NCBI GenBank assembly: GCA_963695445.1
Contig: CAVOGV010000053.1
Coordinates: 16,787-80,786 of the forward strand
DNA from: Thiohalocapsa sp963695445
GTDB lineage: Bacteria > Pseudomonadota > Gammaproteobacteria > Chromatiales > Chromatiaceae
DNA length: 64,000 nt
Direction: 5' to 3'
A program made the position numbers and the translations under genes. Under the pieces are notes generated by a model, which made no database searches, had not been told where the DNA came from, and worked only from the letters and a program-made list of their open reading frames with translations. The first letter of the stretch is position 1; the number at the start of each line of letters is the position of its first letter. Below, in pieces: positions 17,914 through 27,394 of this stretch.

Positions 17914-18058
17914 CTCGATTGCTTTAGGGCATCAGATGTTTGTAGATGTGCCAAGTTTCACGGCGACAATGAGCTTGTCCTCCGAAGGGCCGACCGCTAA
18001 GGGCCTGGGGCCGAAATTGCGAAGTCGTGTTGTGCAGTGGCCCTGGGCCCTTGGCTTT
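17914..18058. repeat. Dispersed intergenic repeat, copy B
   Basis: Second copy of the element at 7914-8059, in the same orientation and alignable almost end to end. It has the same GCTTGTCCTCCGAAGGGCC and GGGCCTGGGGCCGAAATTGC blocks. It also carries an inverted arm (AAGGGCCTGGGGCC versus GGCCCTGGGCCCTT). It occupies most of the gap between two convergent genes. Confidence 0.8.
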
Positions 18059-18123
18059 CTATGCCAAAGAGCCCTTTGACGCCCGAGCTTGGCACGAGAT
18101 CGGCGCTCGAAGGCTAGTCAAGT

Positions 18124-18804
18124 TCACCCGCTCGACGCCCGACGACCCCGAAGCCAGCGTACGAGTTTCTTGCCTATGAGCGGGAATAGGCCCAACAGGG
18201 CCAGAGACCCGATCAGGTCCGGCGTGAAGATGTCCGACAGGTTCTCGACCTCGGCGATTTGCGTGCCGGCGTTGGCATAGACCATGATACCCGCGAGCAT
18301 GCCGAGCTGAGTCACCCAATAGAAGGTGAAGAGTCGGATCGGGCTCAGACCCATGACCAGGTTGATGATGAAGAAGGGGATGACCGGCACCAGCCTGAGC
18401 GAGAATAGATAGAACGCGCCATCTTTGGCGATGCCGGCATTGACGGCGGCGAGTCGCTCGCCGAAGCGACGTTGGATGCTGTCGTGAAAGATGAATCGCG
18501 ACAGGAAAAAGGCCACCGTCGCGGCCAGACTGGCCGCGAACGACGCCACCAGCACCCCTTTCCAGAATCCGAACAGGGCGCCAGCAATCACGGTCATTAG
18601 CGCCGCTATCGGCAAGAACAGCGTGAGGAAGGCGAACAACGCAAAGTAGGCGGCGATGACCAGCAGCGGTTGCCGCTGGTACAGGTCATCGAAGACCTCG
18701 CCGCTGGCGTAGAAGGCATCGAGCGTCAGGTGGTGGTGCAGCCCAAAGGCAAAAAATGCCAGCGCCAGCGCCGCAATCGGGATGAGTAGAAGAAGCCGCT
18801 TCAT
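18124..18804 (-). CDS. TVP38/TMEM64 (DedA-related) membrane protein
   Basis: 226 residues. Hydrophobic N-terminal helix, then the SNARE-associated/VTT core with FLTLFLPIAALMTVIAGALF, a glycine-rich FGFWKGVLVASFAASLAATV and the re-entrant RLVPVIPFFIINLVMGLSPI. These are the typical TVP38 motifs. The C-terminus ends in a basic tail, RWLRGRRASSG. Family members act in membrane lipid or small-molecule homeostasis, possibly as lipid scramblases. The gene follows tamA-tamB on the same strand 33 bases downstream and may be in the same operon. Confidence 0.88.
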   Translation of the reverse strand: MKRLLLLIPIAALALAFFAFGLHHHLTLDAFYASGEVFDDLYQRQPLLVIAAYFALFAFLTLFLPIAALMTVIAGALFGFWKGVLVASFAASLAATVAFFLSRFIFHDSIQRRFGERLAAVNAGIAKDGAFYLFSLRLVPVIPFFIINLVMGLSPIRLFTFYWVTQLGMLAGIMVYANAGTQIAEVENLSDIFTPDLIGSLALLGLFPLIGKKLVRWLRGRRASSG

Positions 18805-18836
18805 CGTGCGATGCCCTCGTGTTGTCGCTATCGATC

Positions 18837-21800
18837 TCAGTATTCACGCTCATAGGCGGCGCCCGCCCGCGTGCCGCCGGTGACGCCGACATCCGCCTCC
18901 AGCCGGATTCTCGGTGTCACCTCGATGCGCGCCACGCCCTGCGGTTCTCCGGTCCGCGTACCCTGGCGTGCTCCGAGATAGATGCGATCGGTGAGGTTGC
19001 GCCCGCCCTCGAGGACGGGATCGCCGCGCTCATCGGTGCCGATCGACAGCCGATTCAACCCTAGGCCGGCGCGTGCACGTTCCAGCACCCCGAGCCCACC
19101 GCCCTCGCCGATGCCGGCGATCGACGCCGCGGCGAGCCCCAACCGGGTGGCCTGCAGCGGCGACAGACGCCCGCCGGCGACCCCGAACAGCAGCCGAGAA
19201 AGGACCTCGTCCTGGGGCATCTCGGGCTCGCCCCGCAGCGCGATGCGGGGTGCGCCGGCGGTGCCGAGCACGGACAGGATCGCTGTGATCCCTGCGACGT
19301 TGACCCGCGCCTCGAGGTCAAGCGTCGGGTCCAGCCCGGTCGCACCGTCGAATCCAAGCCGGCCTCTGGTGAAGCGCAGGGTCTGCCCGACCAGTTGGTA
19401 CCGGCCTCGGATCAGATCCAGGCCGCCGTCGATGGCAGGGGCCGCCAGAGTTCCGCGCACGCGCAGGTCGCCGCCCAGTTCCGCGTCGACCCCGCGCCCC
19501 TGCACTTGGACCGCGCGCGGCGCGGACAGTAGCAGGTCGAGCCCGAGTTGTGGCTGCCAGGCCTGCTTGGACGGCGCGGATAGGGGATTGCCGCTGCGCC
19601 TCTGACCACGCTCGCGCACCTGCAAGGTGACGATGCCGGCGGGCAGGCGCTCCGGCAGTCGGATGTCGATGCGGCTGAACAAGACCTTGCCCGCCAGGGT
19701 CGGGCGCTCGGTCGACGTGCCGTGCAGGCGCAGGTCGGCGTCCGCGTAGAGCTCCAGTTGGTCGGATTGGATTGGCCGGGCATTGCGCGCGGCCAGCCGC
19801 AGATCCACTGGCAACCCAGGCGGCAGCCCCGGCACCAGCAGACCAATGCTGCCGACGACTGTGATGCTGCCGGATCCCGCCTGAGCGGTGAGCCGCTCGA
19901 CGCGCAGGGAATCGCCGGCCAGCGCCAGCGTGCCGTCGATGTCGGTTAGCGCCAGACCCAGGGTCCGATCATGCAGGGCCGCCTTCGTCAGACGCAGGGT
20001 GCCATCGAGACGCGGCGCCGCGAAGGTGCCGGTGATGGCGGTGGCGAGCGTCGCCTGTCCGCTGAGCTGGCGTCCGCCCCCGGTCAGCAGCGGATCGAGC
20101 AGTGCGGTATCGATCCGGCCGTCGGCCCGCAATGCGAGCCGACCCGGAGCAAACAGCGGGCCGCCGAGGTCGCCGAGCAGTCGCAGACGGCTCCGCGGCC
20201 CGGCCTCTGCGGTCGCGTCGATCTCCGTCCGGGACGGGCTGAGCGTCGCGGAGGCGTCGAATTGGACCGGCGGGATGCCTCGGCCGACGCCTTGGGTCAG
20301 GCGCAAGCCCTGTGTCTGGAGCCGCAGCGTGCCGGTTGGGGCGGTCAGCGTCCCGGTCAACCACGCTTGTCCATCAAGCCGGGTCAGGGCAGGATGGCCG
20401 GCGATCGTGCCGACCGAGAGGCCGTCGATGCGCAGTGTTGCATCGGTTACGGCTGGCCCTGGGGGCTGGGTCGCCTCGGCGTTTAGCGCTAGCCTCTCGA
20501 TTCGAACCTCGCTGGGCAGCAGTAATCCATCGCCGTCGGCCTCAATCAGCGCGACGCCCTGCTCGCTCAATCTCAGGCGTGCGCTCATGCGGCCCGCCAG
20601 ATCCGTTGCGGCCAGATCGGTTGTCGAGGGCGCAACGCCGGCCAGCGAGAGCAATGGGGCGATATCGGCCAGGCGCTCGACCCGCAGGCTGAAGTCGCCC
20701 TGGGGCAGGCTCGCCCCGGAGCGAAGGCGCAGGTTACCGGCCGCAGCGACGCTGGCCCAGCGGCTGTCCCGCAGGACGAGGTTCAGGTCGCCGGACACCG
20801 AGCGCCCGGCCTTGAGGCTGATTGCGACCGGTTGTCCGGCCCAATCGCCGTTCAGGTCGAGCGAGGCGACGGGCTCCGCGAACCCCGCGGACCAGCGCCC
20901 AGATAGGCGTCCCGACAACCGACCAGAGCCTGCGCCAGTCAGCCCCGCTTCCGCACCGAGGTCGGCGCTCAGATCGGGCGCCTCGGGCCGGCCCGTGATC
21001 AGACCCTGCGCCTGGGCTTGTCCGGACCAGCCGGGGGCCAGCAGGCCCAGATCAGACAGGTCCAGCGTCCAGGCCAGGTCAACGTCATCCTGCGCCGCGC
21101 GACCCTGAACCTCGGCCTGTAGCCCAGCACCATCGACCCGAGCCGATGCCACACGCCAGGCCTCGCCTTCGTGCTGCACGGACAGACCAAGCCGGGCGGT
21201 CGGGCCAAGCAATGCGGGTAGCGGCCCTGGTGCCTGAGTCAGCGCCAGATCGCCGGTTGCGTCCAGCCGGAGCGGGCCGTCCGCGGTGGCCGACAGATCG
21301 ACGTGGGCGCTCCCGGCCAGGGCGACACCGGCCAGGGCACCGATGGGCGCGAGATCCGGCAGGTCGGCGGAAAGCCGCAGTCCAGTGGCGGACCCGGCAT
21401 CCAGGTCGAGCAACCCCTCGGCGCTGGCCTGGATCGGTTCGGCATCAACGGTGGCGTTGAAGGACAACGCGTCGCTCGGTCCTGCCGCGGTGGCATCGAC
21501 GCGCCAAGCGCCGAGTTCCGCCGGCACCTGCACGCCGGCCCGCGCCGCCAGCATGGCGAGCAGCCCGCCTGGGGTCTCGGCGACCGCCAGGTCCAGCCTG
21601 TATTGTCCCAACACGCGGGCAATGTCGAGTTGATAACGGTCGACCCGGTTGGTAACGCCAAGCGTCAGACTGGCTTCCAGATCGTCGAGGTCCCGGAGGC
21701 TGCCGCTACCCTCGACTGCAAGCACGGGCGTACCCGGCAGCATCCCATCGAGATCCAGCGCATCAATGACCAGATGCCGCAACAGCACGGGCAGCGGCAG

Positions 21801-22163
21801 TTGCACGGGTTCCGCAGCGGCGCCTTGCGACTGGGGCAGACGCCTGAGCACCAGGGTGCGGGCAGACAGCGTATCGAACGCCAAGGTCCCGCGCAGCAGT
21901 TCCCCGCCATCGATCGCAAGCGCCGCGTCGTCGATCTCAAGCCAGGTGCCGTCCGCGTCGCGCAGCTCCAGGTGCGCCAGCCGGGGCGCCAACGGCAGCA
22001 GTCCGTCCAGACCCGACAACAGCACCTGCCCGCCACTTGCCTGCTCGATCCCGAGAACGATGAGCCCGCGCCCGCTCTCGGTGTTGGCGGCCAGAAACAG
22101 CACGGCCACCAAGATCACGGGCAACACGAACACAAACCACAGTTGGTTCAGCAATCGGCGCAC
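18837..22163 (-). CDS. tamB: Translocation and assembly module protein TamB
   Basis: 1108 residues. The GTG at 22163 begins two bases after the tamA stop, followed by a signal-anchor (LWFVFVLPVILVAVLFLAA). The body is a very long repetitive beta-rich region, the periplasm-spanning hydrophobic groove of AsmA-like bridge proteins. The C-terminal DUF490 domain is recognisable from LGFDGATGLDPTLDLEARV, ITAILSVLGTAGAPRIALRG and EPEMPQDEVLSRLLFG, and the protein ends with RLEADVGVTGGTRAGAAYE. TamB links the inner membrane to TamA and aids outer-membrane protein assembly or phospholipid transport. An open frame extends to 22514 but is antisense-free read-through inside tamA. The frame is intact over 3.3 kb, in contrast to its neighbour. 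Confidence 0.93.
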   Translation of the reverse strand: MRRLLNQLWFVFVLPVILVAVLFLAANTESGRGLIVLGIEQASGGQVLLSGLDGLLPLAPRLAHLELRDADGTWLEIDDAALAIDGGELLRGTLAFDTLSARTLVLRRLPQSQGAAAEPVQLPLPVLLRHLVIDALDLDGMLPGTPVLAVEGSGSLRDLDDLEASLTLGVTNRVDRYQLDIARVLGQYRLDLAVAETPGGLLAMLAARAGVQVPAELGAWRVDATAAGPSDALSFNATVDAEPIQASAEGLLDLDAGSATGLRLSADLPDLAPIGALAGVALAGSAHVDLSATADGPLRLDATGDLALTQAPGPLPALLGPTARLGLSVQHEGEAWRVASARVDGAGLQAEVQGRAAQDDVDLAWTLDLSDLGLLAPGWSGQAQAQGLITGRPEAPDLSADLGAEAGLTGAGSGRLSGRLSGRWSAGFAEPVASLDLNGDWAGQPVAISLKAGRSVSGDLNLVLRDSRWASVAAAGNLRLRSGASLPQGDFSLRVERLADIAPLLSLAGVAPSTTDLAATDLAGRMSARLRLSEQGVALIEADGDGLLLPSEVRIERLALNAEATQPPGPAVTDATLRIDGLSVGTIAGHPALTRLDGQAWLTGTLTAPTGTLRLQTQGLRLTQGVGRGIPPVQFDASATLSPSRTEIDATAEAGPRSRLRLLGDLGGPLFAPGRLALRADGRIDTALLDPLLTGGGRQLSGQATLATAITGTFAAPRLDGTLRLTKAALHDRTLGLALTDIDGTLALAGDSLRVERLTAQAGSGSITVVGSIGLLVPGLPPGLPVDLRLAARNARPIQSDQLELYADADLRLHGTSTERPTLAGKVLFSRIDIRLPERLPAGIVTLQVRERGQRRSGNPLSAPSKQAWQPQLGLDLLLSAPRAVQVQGRGVDAELGGDLRVRGTLAAPAIDGGLDLIRGRYQLVGQTLRFTRGRLGFDGATGLDPTLDLEARVNVAGITAILSVLGTAGAPRIALRGEPEMPQDEVLSRLLFGVAGGRLSPLQATRLGLAAASIAGIGEGGGLGVLERARAGLGLNRLSIGTDERGDPVLEGGRNLTDRIYLGARQGTRTGEPQGVARIEVTPRIRLEADVGVTGGTRAGAAYEREY

Positions 22164-22165
22164 GG

Positions 22166-24044
22166 TCAGAAGGCCTGTCCGATGCCGATATAGAGTTGCA
22201 CCGGCGAGTCGCCGCTGCTGGGGTCGAGCGGTGTCGCGACATCGACCCGCACCGGCCCGACCGGCGTGAAATAGCGCAGACCCAGGCCGACGCCGACCGC
22301 GAGCTCGCCGTTGCCGGGAACGGCGTTCTCGGAGACCGCCCCGGCATCGACAAAGGCGGCACCGCCCCAACGCACGCCAAAGCGTTGGCGCAGTTCCAGC
22401 CCCGCTTCCAGCAGGCCGTCTCCGCCCGACGGTTTGCCGGAGGCCGTGCGTGGGCCGATAGACTGGAACGGATAACCGCGCACCGAGCCGCCGCCGCCGG
22501 CATAGAAGCGCCAATCCGGTGGGACCTCGTCGGCGGCAGCGCCGAGGATGCTGCCGAGTACCAGCCGACCGGCCAACACGGATCGGCCCGCGCCGGCCTC
22601 ATCGGCGATCAGCGGGGCAAGATCGACATAACCAGCCCCGGCCAGGCGACCCAGCACAAAGCCGTCGGCATTGCCTTGCAGCACCCGCGTCGGGCTCAAT
22701 TGTGCCGCGATGCGCAGTCCGCGCAGCGGGTCCAAGGGGTTGTCGGTCGAGTCGTAGCTCAGGTTCAACGGCAGCGAGAACAGCTGATAGTCCTGCGGCG
22801 GGGCGTCTTGGCTGATTCGGGCGCGTTCGTAGGCGAGCCCGGCACTGCCGGACAGCCGCGAGCTGATGCGTCGCTCCAGCGCAATCCCGGCGGTGACGGC
22901 GTCGCGGTCGTAGGCGTCCAGGTCTTCCCGCACCGCACCGAGGTCCAGCCGCAGGTCGAGATCGCGCAGCCAGAGATCCGGGATGCGCAGGGCGGCGTTG
23001 ACGAGCCAACTCCAGTCATCCGCACGGTTTCCGGCCAGCTGTCCGACATCGCCCCGCAGGGTGAGCTGCTCGCCGCCGCCGAACAGGTTGCGATGGGTCC
23101 AGGAGGTCGACAAGGTCGCGCCCTCATCGCTGGAAAAGGAGCCGGCAAAACGCACCACCCGCGGCGGGCGCTCGGCGACCTCCAGGGTCAGAGGTAGGCG
23201 ACCGTCGGCGTCGGGCACCGTTGCCGGTGGTGAGGCGCGCCCAGGCCAGCACGCCGGACGACAGTAGCGCGCGTCGCGCGGCCTCCAGCCGACTCGGGCT
23301 GAACGGCTCGCCCGATTTCAATCCAAGACGACGGCGCACCGCATCCTCGCGCAGCCGGGTCAGGCCGATGATCGAGATCGCACCGATGGTGACGCGGGGG
23401 CCGGGCTCCGCCGTATAGACGACATCCATGGTCCGGGTGTTGTGGTCGACCAGCGCATCCGGCGGCGGTACCCGTGCGAGCGCAAAGCCATCCTCCTGCA
23501 ACGCATCCAGCACCGCCTGCCCGGCGGCCAGCACGGTGGCGGCGCGGGCGGGCTCGCCGGGCGTCAGGGCGAAGGCCGAGCGGACATCCTTGGGCACCGC
23601 AGCTTCAAGCTGCACTAGGTCGAGCCGCACTAGGCCGAGCCGATAGAGCGGACCCGGATCGATCGCGACCGTCACCGCTACCGCGGGCGTCGGCGGCATG
23701 TCTTCGAGGATCACCAACAAGGCTGGGTCGCTGCTGGAGCGACCGGCGATCGAGGTCTCGATCAGGCCGTCGTAATAGCCGAAGCTGCGCAGCACGCGAT
23801 CGAAACGGGCGGCGTCGGAATCGGCGCGGGTCAGCAATGCGAATGCGCCGACAGGGGCACTTTCCCGCAGCCCGGCGAGCAGCGAGGCGTCCGCGAGGGC
23901 TTGGTCGAGCAGTGCATCGCCGGTCGGTGTGATTGTCAGCGAATAGGGTTGGGGATCGGCAGCAAACGCGGCGTTCCCGAGCGCCAGGCCGATACAAACC
24001 AACGCGCCCCGCAGCCACCGCCGCCATCGATGCGCGCCCAGCAT
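22166..24044 (-). pseudogene. tamA: Outer-membrane assembly factor TamA (Omp85), one frameshift
   Basis: The restored product is about 626 residues. It has a signal peptide (ALVCIGLALGNAAFA), then three POTRA-like modules (for example FDRVLRSFGYYDGLIETSI and ISIIGLTRLREDAVRRRLGL). The Omp85 barrel follows with SWTHRNLFGGGEQLTLRGDV, FYAGGGGSVRGYPFQSIGP (the VRGY/F signature) and a C-terminal GPVRVDVATPLDP. The only break is near 23218, where ARLTTGN changes frame to PDADGRLPL, with one base missing or gained. The gene lies directly upstream of tamB with a two-base gap, the normal operon order. It inserts in the outer membrane and receives substrate or lipid through TamB. Confidence 0.9.
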
Positions 24045-24157
24045 CTAGCGAGGCGCTGCCTCAGATCGACGATTGGACGGCGCCATCTTGCTCGACCTGC
24101 GGATATCTGCAAGTGGGCCATTGGGAACGGCACAACAAGCGGGTCGTTGCCATGGAA

Positions 24158-24183
24158 TTGACTCATCTGCAAACATTTGGCGC
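24158..24183. repeat. Dispersed repeat, short copy C (inverted)
   Basis: These 26 bases are the exact reverse complement of a segment at about 7929-7954 in copy A (ATGTTTGCAGATGAG core). The homology stops abruptly on both sides, so only the left part of the element is here. It lies in the 529-base gap between the tamA start and the second gltS gene. Confidence 0.7.
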
Positions 24184-24410
24184 CTTCACAATATAGGGTG
24201 GCACCGCAAGCATGCTCGGAAACGGTCAAGAATCAACCCCTGATGCAATGCCGCGCTGTCCCCAAGCCACTCGGCGCAGGCAGGCCCGCCGGATACTAAT
24301 GGCGCAGCCGACCGACGACAAGGTGGGGGAGCGCATTGCGCTTCTTAATGAGCGCGAGGCCCGCTCGGGGCGATCAGGGCGCTTCCGAAGCGGATTTCCG
24401 CCCGGCCCAA

Positions 24411-24462
24411 TCGCGGCTGCAAGCCGCTCCCAAAGGCACGTGGGAGCGATTTGCAATCGCGA
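24411..24462. repeat. REP-type hairpin
   Basis: An imperfect inverted repeat: 24411-24432 (CGCGGCTGCAAGCCGCTCCC) and 24441-24462 (GGGAGCGATTTGCAATCGCG) pair over 22 bases with four non-canonical positions. The sequence GTGGGAGCGRYTTGCARYCGCGA is a common REP-like form. A related element is at 39821-39847. The rest of 24191-24573 holds no recognisable gene. Confidence 0.7.
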
Positions 24463-24573
24463 CGGAGCGGTCCTGATGCACTCGGATGTTGGCTTGAAGC
24501 CGGCTTTTGCGATAGGTTCCTACCGGAAGATAATCGCACTGCCTCGCTGAACCACCCCGAGGAATCTGACGCC

Positions 24574-25782
24574 ATGGAAATCGAAGTACCGCTTCCACTG
24601 ACCGTGGTCAGCGCCATCCTGGTCCTGCTTGTCGGCCGATGGCTGATCGGACGAATCGGCTTTCTAGCCTATTACAGTATCCCCGAGCCGGTGGTCGGCG
24701 GTCTGATCGTTGCCGTTGGCTTGACGCTGGCGCGCATCGGCACCGGTGCCGAGCTGTCGTTCGATATGGGGCTGCAGTCACCGCTGCTGCTGATATTCTT
24801 TTCCACGGTCGGTCTCGGCGCCGACCTGCGCACCCTGGGCCAGGGCGGCCGCAAGCTGTTGGTCTTGCTGGCGGCCGTGGTGGTTGCGCTGATATTGCAG
24901 AACGTGGTTGGCGTGGCGATTGCGATCGGGCTCGATCTGAACCCGCTGATGGGACTCCTGGGCGGCTCGGCGACCTTGGCCGGCGGACATGGCACGGGCG
25001 CTGCTTATGGCCAACTCTTCGGCGAGGTCAACGGGCTTCAGGGTGCCGTCGAGGTGGCCATGGCCTGCGCCACCTTCGGCCTGATCCTGGGCGGCGTGCT
25101 CGGCGGGCCGGTGGCGCAATGGCTGATCCGCCGCCATCGCTTGCAGCCGGTGGCGCAGACGCCGGCATTGCTCGGGCCCGGTACAGTGCCAAAGGATGAG
25201 CGTCGGGCGCTAAGCCCAGAATCCTTTATCGAAACCATCCTGATTTTGATGTTCTGCCTCGGCGTTGGTGGGCTGCTGGCGGAGCATCTGAGCATCCCCG
25301 GCATCACCCTGCCCACCTTCGTCTGGTGCCTGCTGGTCGGCATCGTCGTGCGCAACGCCCTAGGTCTGAGCGGGCTCTACCGCATTGATGGCCCGACCAT
25401 CGAGTTGATGGGCACCGTCAGCCTATCGCTGTTCCTGGCCATGGCCTTGATGTCGCTGCGCCTCTGGGAACTGGTCAACCTGGCCCTGCCGATTCTGGTT
25501 ATCCTCGCGGCGCAGGCCCTGCTGGCCGTGCTCTTGGTGGTGTTCCTGACCTTCCAGGTCATGGGGCGCAACTACGACGCGGCCGTCATTGCCGCCGGCC
25601 AATGCGGTTTCCAGCTCGGCGCGACGCCGACCGCCATCGCCAACATGCAGGCGGTGACCAGCCGCCACGGCGTCTCGCCGATGGCCTTCCTGCTGGTGCC
25701 GATCATCGGCGCCTTCCTAATCGATATCTGCAACGCGCTGGTCATCCAGGGATTCCTGACGTTGCCCTGGTTTGGGTTCTGA
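24574..25782 (+). CDS. gltS: GltS family sodium:glutamate-type symporter, second paralogue
   Basis: 402 residues. The ATG at 24574 has GAGGAA ten bases upstream. GltS blocks are all present: YYSIPEPVVGGLIVAVG, the re-entrant SATLAGGHGTGAAYGQLFGE, MACATFGLILGGVLGGPVAQ, and in the second half MGRNYDAAVIAAGQCGFQLG and ATPTAIANMQAVTSRHG. It is clearly a paralogue of the protein encoded at 9993-11234 but differs in the pore loop (TGAAYGQ instead of TTIAWAP), so its substrate may not be glutamate. The stop is two bases before the ATG of a TAXI-type binding protein, which implies a common operon and perhaps a joint transporter. Confidence 0.9.
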   Translation: MEIEVPLPLTVVSAILVLLVGRWLIGRIGFLAYYSIPEPVVGGLIVAVGLTLARIGTGAELSFDMGLQSPLLLIFFSTVGLGADLRTLGQGGRKLLVLLAAVVVALILQNVVGVAIAIGLDLNPLMGLLGGSATLAGGHGTGAAYGQLFGEVNGLQGAVEVAMACATFGLILGGVLGGPVAQWLIRRHRLQPVAQTPALLGPGTVPKDERRALSPESFIETILILMFCLGVGGLLAEHLSIPGITLPTFVWCLLVGIVVRNALGLSGLYRIDGPTIELMGTVSLSLFLAMALMSLRLWELVNLALPILVILAAQALLAVLLVVFLTFQVMGRNYDAAVIAAGQCGFQLGATPTAIANMQAVTSRHGVSPMAFLLVPIIGAFLIDICNALVIQGFLTLPWFGF

Positions 25783-25784
25783 GC

Positions 25785-27281
25785 ATGAGCAATCTTCACC
25801 GAATCGCCCTTGTCCTCGTCGTCTTCGTGCTTGGGTTGCTGACGGCCGGCTGCGCCGAGGCCCCGGATGCGACGCGCGTCGAGCAGATCGTGGAACAGCG
25901 TCTGACCCAGGCGCTCGGCGCCGACACCATCGAACTGAGTAACCTACGACGGCTCGGCAGTGGTCCGCTGGATGCCGGGGCAGACGGCAAGCCGCGGCGC
26001 ATCGTCTACTACAACGCTGTTCTCACCTTTGCCCGCGACCTGGACTTTTCATCCTGGGACACGCTCAACGTCGCGGCGTTTTCAAACCTGCTCGGCGCTA
26101 CCCAGCAGGGCATCACCGGGCTGGAGCAGGATGGCAACAGCGCTGGCGACCAGGTTTACGTCCATGGCAGCGTCAGCTTCGCGCAAGGCGACGACGGCTG
26201 GGTGCCGGTCGATTCCCTGCTTGCTGAGGTCGGCACAGCGTCGTCGGGTCCAAGCGGTGCGGCGGAATCCCGACGCATCATCGAGCAGATCAACGCCCTG
26301 CTAGCCCGCCAGGGGGAGCATCCGCAAAAGCGCGAGCAGATCATCACCGAGGTCCTGAGCGGCGCCTACCAGGACATCACCCTGCGGCTCGATCGGCTGC
26401 AGCGAGCCTTGATCATCGCCGGCGGCTCCGCCGACGGCGAATACGCCCGGGTCGCGCCGTTGCTGGCGGCGGAACTCGTCGCCATGGGTACGCAGGCGAG
26501 GGCCGTCGCGAGCGGCGGCAGCAACGAGAACCTGCGCCTGCTGCGAGCCGGCAAGGTCGACGTCGCGCTCGCGCAGAACAACGTCGCGGCCGAGGCCCTG
26601 CTCGGCGCCGAGCCCTTCGCCGAACTCGGCCCCTATTATGACCTGCAGGCGCTGGCCAGCCTGTTCCCAGAGCCGGTGCACGTCATCGTCGCCGCCGGCT
26701 CTGACATGACCGGCTTGCAGGACCTAGTCGGCAAGCGCGTGGACATCGGCATACGCGGCTCAGGGGGCCGCTCGACCGCCATCACGCTGCTCGCCGCCGC
26801 CGGCATCGAATTGTCTGATCTCGGCGCCCTGCACGAGACCGGCCTCGGCAACGGTCTGGCACTGCTGGAAAAGGGCGAAGTCGATGCCGTCATCGCCACC
26901 ATCGGCGCGCCGGCCCTTGCGTTGCAGCAGGCCGCCGCCCGCGGCCGCATCCGCTTATTGCCCATGAGTACCGAGCAGCGCGATGCGATGACTCGCGAGA
27001 GCAACGCCTATGTGCCCATCGTGCTGCCCCGGTCGACCTATCCGGGTCAGGTGGAGCCCGTGCCGACCGTCGCTGTCACGGCCCTGCTGACCGCCGGCGC
27101 CGGATTGCCCGGCGCCGACGTGGAACGCATCCTCACGGCCTTGTTCGATCGCATCGACTTCGTCGGCGCCGGCAGCGCCGCTGGCTCGCTGATTACGCGT
27201 CAGACGGCCGCGGTCGGTCTCACCATCCCGATGCATCCCGCCGCGGTCGCTTTCTTCGGCGAGACCGCCGCGTCGCAGTGA
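25785..27281 (+). CDS. TAXI-family substrate-binding lipoprotein with extra N-terminal domain
   Basis: 498 residues. Lipoprotein signal with lipobox LTAGC (Cys23). Residues about 30-175 are an unassigned alpha/beta domain (VEQIVEQRLTQALGADTIE, RIVYYNAVLTFARDLDFSSW). Residues about 195-498 are a TAXI (TRAP-associated extracytoplasmic immunogenic) binding domain: LIIAGGSADGEYARVAPLLA, ASGGSNENLRLLRAGKVDVA, KRVDIGIRGSGGRSTAITLL, EVDAVIATIGAPALAL. TAXI proteins normally feed TRAP permeases of the 4TM-12TM fused type. No TRAP permease is present here. Instead the gene follows a gltS-type gene by two bases, which suggests it delivers ligand to that symporter. The longer frame from 25602 lies inside gltS and is rejected. 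Confidence 0.85.
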   Translation: MSNLHRIALVLVVFVLGLLTAGCAEAPDATRVEQIVEQRLTQALGADTIELSNLRRLGSGPLDAGADGKPRRIVYYNAVLTFARDLDFSSWDTLNVAAFSNLLGATQQGITGLEQDGNSAGDQVYVHGSVSFAQGDDGWVPVDSLLAEVGTASSGPSGAAESRRIIEQINALLARQGEHPQKREQIITEVLSGAYQDITLRLDRLQRALIIAGGSADGEYARVAPLLAAELVAMGTQARAVASGGSNENLRLLRAGKVDVALAQNNVAAEALLGAEPFAELGPYYDLQALASLFPEPVHVIVAAGSDMTGLQDLVGKRVDIGIRGSGGRSTAITLLAAAGIELSDLGALHETGLGNGLALLEKGEVDAVIATIGAPALALQQAAARGRIRLLPMSTEQRDAMTRESNAYVPIVLPRSTYPGQVEPVPTVAVTALLTAGAGLPGADVERILTALFDRIDFVGAGSAAGSLITRQTAAVGLTIPMHPAAVAFFGETAASQ

Positions 27282-27394
27282 TCCCGCTCGCACGACAACA
27301 ACGGCAGGGCGATGTGATGAACTCGACCGACTGTGAACGATCCACGGCCCACCGGGCCGCGACCTGCTGATCCGGTCCGGCCTTGGCGCTGGGC

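Noticed and set aside
22164..22514. N-terminal extension of the tamB frame
   Set aside because: Overlaps the tamA barrel; the GTG at 22163 is followed by a signal-anchor and fits the usual tamA-tamB spacing.
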